NCBI GenBank assembly: GCA_002391565.1
Contig: DGFH01000257.1
Span: 6,166-15,469 of the forward strand
Direction: 5' to 3'
DNA from: Anaerolineales bacterium UBA3905
GTDB lineage: Bacteria > Chloroflexota > Anaerolineae > Caldilineales > Caldilineaceae
Length of the DNA stretch: 9,304 nucleotides
Position 1 is the stretch's first letter; every line of letters starts with the position of its first letter. Position numbers and translations under genes: made by a program. Of the stretch, positions 4,894 to 9,304 are shown one piece after another. The notes beneath the pieces are model-generated. The model saw only the letters and a program-made list of their open reading frames with translations, was not told the DNA's origin and did not search any database.

Positions 4894-7104
4894 ATGCGCG
4901 ATCTCCAACCTGTCGCCAAGCCATCAGGCACGCAAAGCCAGATATCCAGGATCATCAAATCACTGTTCTTGCTAGGCTTCCATGTCGTGATTTACGGCGT
5001 GGCGGTCATGCTGGTGCTATGGATCGTTTCCGGTTTCCAGATTGGCATCCGCTTTGTCCTTTCTGAATTTCTGATCGCAGGGCTAATCTTTGGCGTGCTG
5101 AACGCTGTTTTTCGTCCTTTGCTGGTGCTCTTCACTGGCAGGCTGATCATTCGCACCTTTGGCCTCTTTGCGATCGTCATCAACGCCGTGCTACTCACTG
5201 TCCTGGCGCGCTTGATGGGGTGGGGCGCAGGCTCCCTCTGGCAACTGCTATTCGCCGGTCTGTTGATCGGCATCGTGCTTGCCATTCTGGATGCATTGTT
5301 GGGCATCAATCGTCCCTTTATCAGAGATACAGATGAAACGTCAGCGCTCTGGAATTTTCTGCTCCGCCTCTCTGGAAACCGCAGTAATCAGTTGATCGCC
5401 AACTTGCGCTTCCAGCAAGTCTACGATCTGCTCTATCGTTACTTGCTGGAGATCGGATTGGATCGTGTGCCGTTCGTCAGCACAGTGCGCGCACGGGTTG
5501 GCAAATTGATCTATGGCGATGCACAAACCACGATTGCCGGGTTGAGCATGCCGGCGCAGATTCGCGTGATGCTGCAGGAGCTTGGCCCTACCTTTGTCAA
5601 ATTCGGCCAGATGATTTCCAGCCGCGCCGAGGCATTGCCGCCTGAGTGGCAGGTGGAATTTGCGCGGTTACAAAGCAACGTGCCGCCCTTCCCTGGCGCC
5701 GAAGCCGTTGCGCTCGTCGAGACGGAACTGGGCAAACCGCTGCATGAATTCTATGCGGAATTCAGTCTGGAGCCGTTCGCCGCTGCCTCGACGGCGCAAG
5801 TGCATCGCGCCCGCTTGCATGACGGCGCCGAAGTCGTGGTCAAGGTGCAGCGCCCCAACATCGTGCCAAAGATTCGCGCCGATCTCCAGATCATGCACGA
5901 GCTGTTGCAAACCCTGACCAACTACAACGCCTGGATGCGCGAAAACAACGTGCTCAGCATGTTCAATGAGTTTACCGGCAACCTGATCAAAGAGCTGGAC
6001 TATCGCAATGAGGCGCTCAACGCCCGCCAGCTGACCGACACGATGGCTGCTTTCCCTGAGGTTGAGGTGCCCACCATCGTGCGCGACCTGACGACGGCCA
6101 AAGTGCTGACGATGAGCTATGTCCAGGGCGTCAAGATTATCGATGTAGCCGCCATCACCGAAGCCGGACATGATCCCAAACACCTGGCGCGCGTCTTCCT
6201 GCGCGTGATGATCAAGCAGATCATCTTCGATGGCTACTTTCATGGCGACGCGCATCCCGGCAATATTTTGTTTAATCTAGAAACAGGACGCATCATTTTT
6301 CTTGATCTGGGCATGATGGGGATGCTCAATCAGAAACAGCGCGTTAACCTGGCCGATTTGATCTGGGTGCTCAACGGGCTGGACGCCTACGAAATCTCCG
6401 AGACATTGCTGCGCCTGTGCACACCCTTCCACGATGTCAACGTGCCCCAGTTCCGCGAAGATGTTGAACGCAGCGTCGTGCGCTACATGCGTTACCCGGA
6501 TGCGGCCGGCTCGCTGTCGGCAGTGCTCGACGGCGTCTTTGCGGTGCTAAGCGATAACGGGCTGCGCCTGGGCAGCGAGCTAACCATGGCGCTCAAGACG
6601 CTCATCCAGGCAGAGGGCATCGTGCGTGTACTGGACTACGACATCGACATCGCGCGCGAAGCGTTTGGCTTCATTCAGGGGTTCCTGGCAGAGCAGTTCA
6701 CAGTCGAACATCTCAAGGCGACCGCGCAGACGCAACTCCTGCGTTCGCTGAAAGATGTCTTGCGTCGCCTGCCCGACCTGCAACAGGCGACGATGCAGTG
6801 GCTCGACCAGTACGAGAAGGGCAAACTGGAGGTTACGCTCGACACCGACGAGCTGAATCAGCGGCTGGACATCTTCAACCTGGCGGCGCAGCGGCTGGCG
6901 ATCGGCATCGTGCTGTTGGGCATGATCGTTGGCTCTGCTTTTGCCACGCGCATTGAGGGACAGGTGCTCGGCATCGATCTGGCGACGCTCGCCTTCGTCC
7001 TTTTCACCTTCTCCATCGGCGTTGGCTTCACGATGGCGCTGCGTATGTTGCGCGGCGAAAATACGCGCCCGGTGCGCAAACCCCGCATCATATACGATGA
7101 ATGA
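4894..7104 (+). CDS. AarF/UbiB (ABC1) family atypical kinase with N-terminal holin-IV/YvlD-like membrane domain
   Basis: 736-aa membrane protein. The family contains atypical kinase/ATPase-fold proteins that support ubiquinone and isoprenoid-lipid metabolism (UbiB, COQ8). Seen: residues about 25-140 contain four hydrophobic helices, with FGVLNAVFRPLL and TFGLFAIVINAVLL resembling the phage holin superfamily IV/YvlD fold. The ABC1 kinase core follows: KFGQ motif at 236-239, Ala-rich loop AAAST at 296-300, the VAVK-type Lys317, ExD at Glu367-Asp369, catalytic HGDAHPGN at 450-457, and metal-binding DLG at 471-473 where DFG is usual. Two C-terminal helices (about 668-684 and 692-715) are typical of UbiB. 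All key residues are present, so it is likely active. Usual UbiB length is near 550 aa; the excess is the N-terminal domain. The ATG at 4894 is chosen because GGAG ends 7 nt upstream; the frame stays open further 5' but crosses the terminator. The 3' end overlaps the next gene by 8 nt. The substrate is unknown. Confidence 0.93.
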   Translation: MRDLQPVAKPSGTQSQISRIIKSLFLLGFHVVIYGVAVMLVLWIVSGFQIGIRFVLSEFLIAGLIFGVLNAVFRPLLVLFTGRLIIRTFGLFAIVINAVLLTVLARLMGWGAGSLWQLLFAGLLIGIVLAILDALLGINRPFIRDTDETSALWNFLLRLSGNRSNQLIANLRFQQVYDLLYRYLLEIGLDRVPFVSTVRARVGKLIYGDAQTTIAGLSMPAQIRVMLQELGPTFVKFGQMISSRAEALPPEWQVEFARLQSNVPPFPGAEAVALVETELGKPLHEFYAEFSLEPFAAASTAQVHRARLHDGAEVVVKVQRPNIVPKIRADLQIMHELLQTLTNYNAWMRENNVLSMFNEFTGNLIKELDYRNEALNARQLTDTMAAFPEVEVPTIVRDLTTAKVLTMSYVQGVKIIDVAAITEAGHDPKHLARVFLRVMIKQIIFDGYFHGDAHPGNILFNLETGRIIFLDLGMMGMLNQKQRVNLADLIWVLNGLDAYEISETLLRLCTPFHDVNVPQFREDVERSVVRYMRYPDAAGSLSAVLDGVFAVLSDNGLRLGSELTMALKTLIQAEGIVRVLDYDIDIAREAFGFIQGFLAEQFTVEHLKATAQTQLLRSLKDVLRRLPDLQQATMQWLDQYEKGKLEVTLDTDELNQRLDIFNLAAQRLAIGIVLLGMIVGSAFATRIEGQVLGIDLATLAFVLFTFSIGVGFTMALRMLRGENTRPVRKPRIIYDE

Positions 7105-7873
7105 AGCCTCATCTGGAGCGCCATGGCGCATCACCTACATCGGGCATGCCACCGTCCTGATCGAGGGCGGCGGCGTGCGCATCCTGACCGACCCGGTGCT
7201 GCGCTACCGCATCGCCCATCTACGCCGGCGCCCCTCGCCACTCCTGGCGCAGTGGCAGGAGCGGATCGACGTCGTGCTGATCTCGCATCTGCACTACGAC
7301 CATCTCGATTTGCCCTCGCTGCGCAAATTGGGGCAGGCGACGCGCCTGGTCGCCCCAGTGGGCGCGGGCGCGCTGCTGCGTCGACATGGCTTCACCCAGG
7401 TGGAGGAAATGCGGGTGGGGGAGCGCACGGTGGTGCGCGGCGTCCCGATCGCCGCTACGCCAGCCGTACACAATGGTGCGCGCGGTCCGCTCGGCCCCGT
7501 AGCAGAATGCCTGGGCTATATTATCGGCGGAGGAGCGATGCCGGGCGTCTATTTCCCCGGCGACACCGATCTCTTTCCAGAGATGGCGCAGATGGCGGGA
7601 CGCGTCGATGTGGCTTTGATGCCGGTATGGGGATGGGGGCCGACGTTGGGCGTAGGGCATATGGATCCTTACCGCGCGGCGCAAGCTGGTCAACTCATTG
7701 CACCGCAGATTGCGATTCCTATCCATTGGGGCACACTCTACCCGCTGGCGATTCACCACCTGACCAAGGCGTTTCTGATCGATCCCCCACGCCTCTTCCG
7801 CGAGTTCATGCTGCGCCTGGCGCCCCAGGTCGAAGTGCGCATCTTGCAGCCAGGCGACCATTGCGAAATCTGA
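7097..7873 (+). CDS. Metallo-beta-lactamase-fold hydrolase (UlaG/RomA-like)
   Basis: 258-aa predicted cytoplasmic metal-dependent hydrolase. Seen: GHATVLIE near the N-terminus, the HLHYDH metal motif at 64-69, His125 (PAVHNGA), the bridging Asp156 (FPGDTDLF), the GWGPTLGVGHMDP loop around 178-191 and the terminal metal ligand His210 (IPIHWGT). This set fits the branch containing UlaG (L-ascorbate-6-phosphate lactonase) and NAPE-PLD/RomA-like proteins; the substrate cannot be read from sequence. Its ATG lies inside the end of the UbiB-like gene (ATGAATGA: start 7097-7099, upstream stop 7102-7104). No good ribosome-binding site is visible, so translation is probably coupled to the gene before it. 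Downstream, 7874-7956 separates it from convergent lhgO and holds no clear terminator hairpin with a T tract. Confidence 0.92.
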   Translation: MNEASSGAPWRITYIGHATVLIEGGGVRILTDPVLRYRIAHLRRRPSPLLAQWQERIDVVLISHLHYDHLDLPSLRKLGQATRLVAPVGAGALLRRHGFTQVEEMRVGERTVVRGVPIAATPAVHNGARGPLGPVAECLGYIIGGGAMPGVYFPGDTDLFPEMAQMAGRVDVALMPVWGWGPTLGVGHMDPYRAAQAGQLIAPQIAIPIHWGTLYPLAIHHLTKAFLIDPPRLFREFMLRLAPQVEVRILQPGDHCEI

Positions 7874-7956
7874 ATGAGCCAATGCATCGGCAAACTGACA
7901 TGCACCTCCTCTCGTCCATATCAGGATGTCCGCAATGCGTTGTCAGCTGCTGAGTG

Positions 7957-9147
7957 CTACGCTTCCCTGGCCAGGCGCGCAATCTGTTTGCCAATGCTGA
8001 GCGAGGCCGTCGCTGCAGGCGAAGGGGCGTTGAGCACATGCGTCATGCGATACGCCTGCACAATGTGGAAGTCATCAACCAGCTGGCCGTCGGGCGCCAG
8101 CGCCTGCGCGCGCACCCCCGCGCCAGCCGGCTGCAGATGCTGTAACTCCAGTTCCGGGGTGAGCGTGCGCAAGGCGCGCCAGAACGCGTGCTTGCTGAAG
8201 GAGCGGTAGAACTCACCGACCCCGGTCGGCCAGTAGCGTCGCGCCAGCCGCCAGAAGCCGCCGTAGCTGAAAATATCAAACGCATCGCGTACGGAAAAGT
8301 TGAATTTACGATAGCCTTCGCGGCGGAAGGCAAGCACGGCGTTGGGGCCGGCCTCGATGCTGCCGTCGATCTTGCGCGTGTAGTGGACGCCTAGAAAGGG
8401 GAAGTTCGGGTTCGGCGTCGGATAGATCAAGTTGCGCACCAGGAAACGCGCCGCCGGCGCCAGCTCATAATACTCGCCGCGAAAGGGCACGATGCGCACA
8501 CCTGGAGCGACGCCGCAGCGCTGCGCCACCCGGTCGGCCTGTAAACCGGCGCAGGTGATCAGGTGATCGCAGGTAATCGCTTCTTCTTGCGTGGAGATGA
8601 GCGTCAGGCGTGCGGGCTGTCGTCGTACACTTGCCAGCCGCCAGCCGGTGCGAAGTTCGCCGCCCGCCGCCTGCACCCGGCGCGCGTAGGCTGCAGCCAC
8701 TGCACCGTAATCGACGATGCCGGTTTCGGCAATCCACAACCCGGCGACGCCTGCCACGTGTGGTTCATGATCGCGCAGTTCACCGGCTGTCAATGCTTTG
8801 GGGGTCAAGCCGTTCGCACGCGCCCGGTCGGCCAGCGCAGCAAGTCGCGCCTGTTCGGCTTCATTGGTGGCGACGATCAACTTGCCGCAACGTTCGTGAG
8901 CGATTCCTTCCATCTCACAAAAGGCGTAGAGCGCAGCGCGTCCTTCGGCGCACAACTTCGCCTTGAGCGAGCCGGGGCGGTAATAGACGCCAGCGTGAAT
9001 CACGCCGCTATTGTGTCCGGTCTGATGTGCGGCGATTTTATCCTCTGCTTCGAGCACCACCAGCGACCTGACGCCCTGCTCCAGCAACGCCAACGCCGCG
9101 CCCAGCCCGACAATTCCGCCGCCGACGATGGCAAATTCGACGTGCAT
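7957..9147 (-). CDS. lhgO: L-2-hydroxyglutarate oxidase/dehydrogenase
   Basis: 396-aa FAD enzyme of the DAO superfamily. LhgO oxidises L-2-hydroxyglutarate to 2-oxoglutarate, with electrons going to the membrane quinone pool or to oxygen. It repairs a by-product of central metabolism and serves glutarate/lysine catabolism in some bacteria. Seen: the N-terminal dinucleotide-binding motif VGGGIVGLGAALAL at 8-21, an acidic residue after the second strand (LEAE, 32-35), the HNSGVIHAGVYY block at 45-56 characteristic of LhgO/L2HGDH, the PFRGEYYEL segment in the substrate domain, and a C-terminal NAPSPAATASLSIG (373-386) that closes over FAD. Length equals the usual value of about 400. The ATG at 9145-9147 has GAGAGG just upstream. 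It converges on the UbiB-MBL unit and is divergent from the gene starting at 9283. The main alternative is a related FAD dehydrogenase, which is less likely. Confidence 0.95.
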   Translation of the reverse strand: MHVEFAIVGGGIVGLGAALALLEQGVRSLVVLEAEDKIAAHQTGHNSGVIHAGVYYRPGSLKAKLCAEGRAALYAFCEMEGIAHERCGKLIVATNEAEQARLAALADRARANGLTPKALTAGELRDHEPHVAGVAGLWIAETGIVDYGAVAAAYARRVQAAGGELRTGWRLASVRRQPARLTLISTQEEAITCDHLITCAGLQADRVAQRCGVAPGVRIVPFRGEYYELAPAARFLVRNLIYPTPNPNFPFLGVHYTRKIDGSIEAGPNAVLAFRREGYRKFNFSVRDAFDIFSYGGFWRLARRYWPTGVGEFYRSFSKHAFWRALRTLTPELELQHLQPAGAGVRAQALAPDGQLVDDFHIVQAYRMTHVLNAPSPAATASLSIGKQIARLAREA

Positions 9148-9167
9148 GACCTACCTCTCCCCTTTCC

Positions 9168-9187
9168 TTGATAGACAGATCAATCAA
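9168..9187. promoter_or_regulatory. Palindromic operator-like site upstream of lhgO
   Basis: An imperfect 20-bp palindrome with identical outer half-sites TTGAT and ATCAA, plus inner GA/TC matches (pattern TTGAT-N-GA-N4-TC-N-ATCAA). It lies 21 bp upstream of the lhgO start, between the candidate -10 and the ribosome-binding site, a position suited to a repressor. In enterobacteria lhgO is controlled by the GntR-family CsiR; whether a similar regulator acts here is not shown. Confidence 0.3.
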
Positions 9188-9197
9188 ACTTGAAAGC

Positions 9198-9227
9198 ATT
9201 CTATAGAGCATCGGGTGTGCTTCTGAA
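9198..9227 (-). promoter_or_regulatory. Candidate lhgO promoter
   Basis: On the minus strand TAGAAT (9198-9203) is preceded by TTCAGA (9222-9227) with an 18-bp spacer. These are 5/6 and 4/6 matches to the sigma70 consensus elements. It would place transcription start near 9190, just before the operator-like palindrome. Weak by itself, but well positioned. Confidence 0.35.
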
Positions 9228-9248
9228 ATCTCTGTTGCTGGATGATGC

Positions 9249-9257
9249 TGGTATAAT
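9249..9257 (+). promoter_or_regulatory. Extended -10 promoter for the gene at 9283
   Basis: TGGTATAAT is a perfect TATAAT -10 (9252-9257) with the TGn extension. No good -35 is present at 17-18 bp, which fits extended -10 promoters. Transcription would begin near 9264, giving a leader of about 20 nt that carries the AGGGAG ribosome-binding site (9267-9272). Confidence 0.6.
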
Positions 9258-9282
9258 GACCTGCTAAGGGAGACAATGATCG

Positions 9283-9304
9283 ATGAATGACCTGCCTCTA
9301 TTCC
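9283..9304 (+). CDS. 5' end of an unidentified gene, cut by the window edge
   Basis: An ATG at 9283 starts the peptide MNDLPLF, which then leaves the window. Support comes from AGGGAG 10 nt upstream and the extended -10 promoter at 9249-9257. An earlier ATG at 9276 reaches a stop after four codons. Too short to identify. It is divergent from lhgO, so it could share control through the 135-bp region 9148-9282. Confidence 0.55.

Noticed and set aside
5668..6255. 195-aa minus-strand ORF within the UbiB-like gene
   Set aside because: It is antisense to the conserved kinase core and has no recognisable motif or ribosome-binding context; a codon-bias shadow.
7874..7956. Short hairpins between the convergent MBL and lhgO genes as a shared terminator
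   Set aside because: Only short or tight-loop stems (such as CAGC-T-GCTG) with no T run on either strand.
9276..9290. Four-codon mini-ORF (ATG ATC GAT GAA TGA) overlapping the start at 9283
   Set aside because: Its start is only 3 nt from the AGGGAG, too close for good initiation. The overlap is probably chance, and 9283 is better placed.

Overview
The window looks like chromosomal DNA from a Chloroflexota bacterium, perhaps of the Anaerolineae/Caldilineae type. This is inference. It rests on the very long Thr-Ala-Thr-Pro surface-protein repeats, the gene styles and the fairly high G+C, and no rRNA or marker gene is present to confirm it. No CRISPR array, tRNA, rRNA or recognisable defence system was found.

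Layout, left to right. (1) A large minus-strand gene (115-2823) encodes a membrane-anchored extracytoplasmic protein of 902 aa. It has an N-terminal signal anchor, a long Thr/Pro/Ala stalk, cadherin/Ig-like modules and a C-terminal carbohydrate-binding-like beta domain. (2) Divergently from it, a plus-strand HdeD/DUF308 family membrane-protein gene starts at 3080. It is split by a complete IS630-family insertion sequence (3332-4518). The element lies between duplicated TA dinucleotides at a CTAG target. Removing it with one TA copy rejoins the two halves exactly in frame as a 177-aa protein. Its transposase is encoded on the minus strand as two overlapping frames joined by an A7 run, a plausible -1 frameshift site. 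(3) A strong Rho-independent terminator (4828-4857) closes the DUF308 gene. (4) A two-gene plus-strand unit follows. The first gene (4894-7104) is an AarF/UbiB (ABC1) atypical kinase carrying an N-terminal four-helix domain resembling phage holin superfamily IV/YvlD. The second (7097-7873) is a metallo-beta-lactamase-fold hydrolase that overlaps it by 8 nt. (5) Convergent to these, on the minus strand, is L-2-hydroxyglutarate oxidase (lhgO, 7957-9147). (6) The right edge holds an extended -10 promoter, a ribosome-binding site and the first codons of a plus-strand gene that runs out of the window.

How the genes work together: UbiB-like proteins support quinone (isoprenoid lipid) metabolism, and LhgO passes electrons to the quinone pool, so both are membrane/respiration linked. 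Convergent orientation gives no evidence of co-regulation, however. The clearest firm biology is the recent, intact IS630 insertion that disrupts a membrane-protein gene without other decay. The most unusual domain architectures are the holin-like-UbiB fusion and a cadherin-like domain interrupted by a Thr-rich insert in the surface protein. I do not see convincing evidence for a wholly new multi-gene system.
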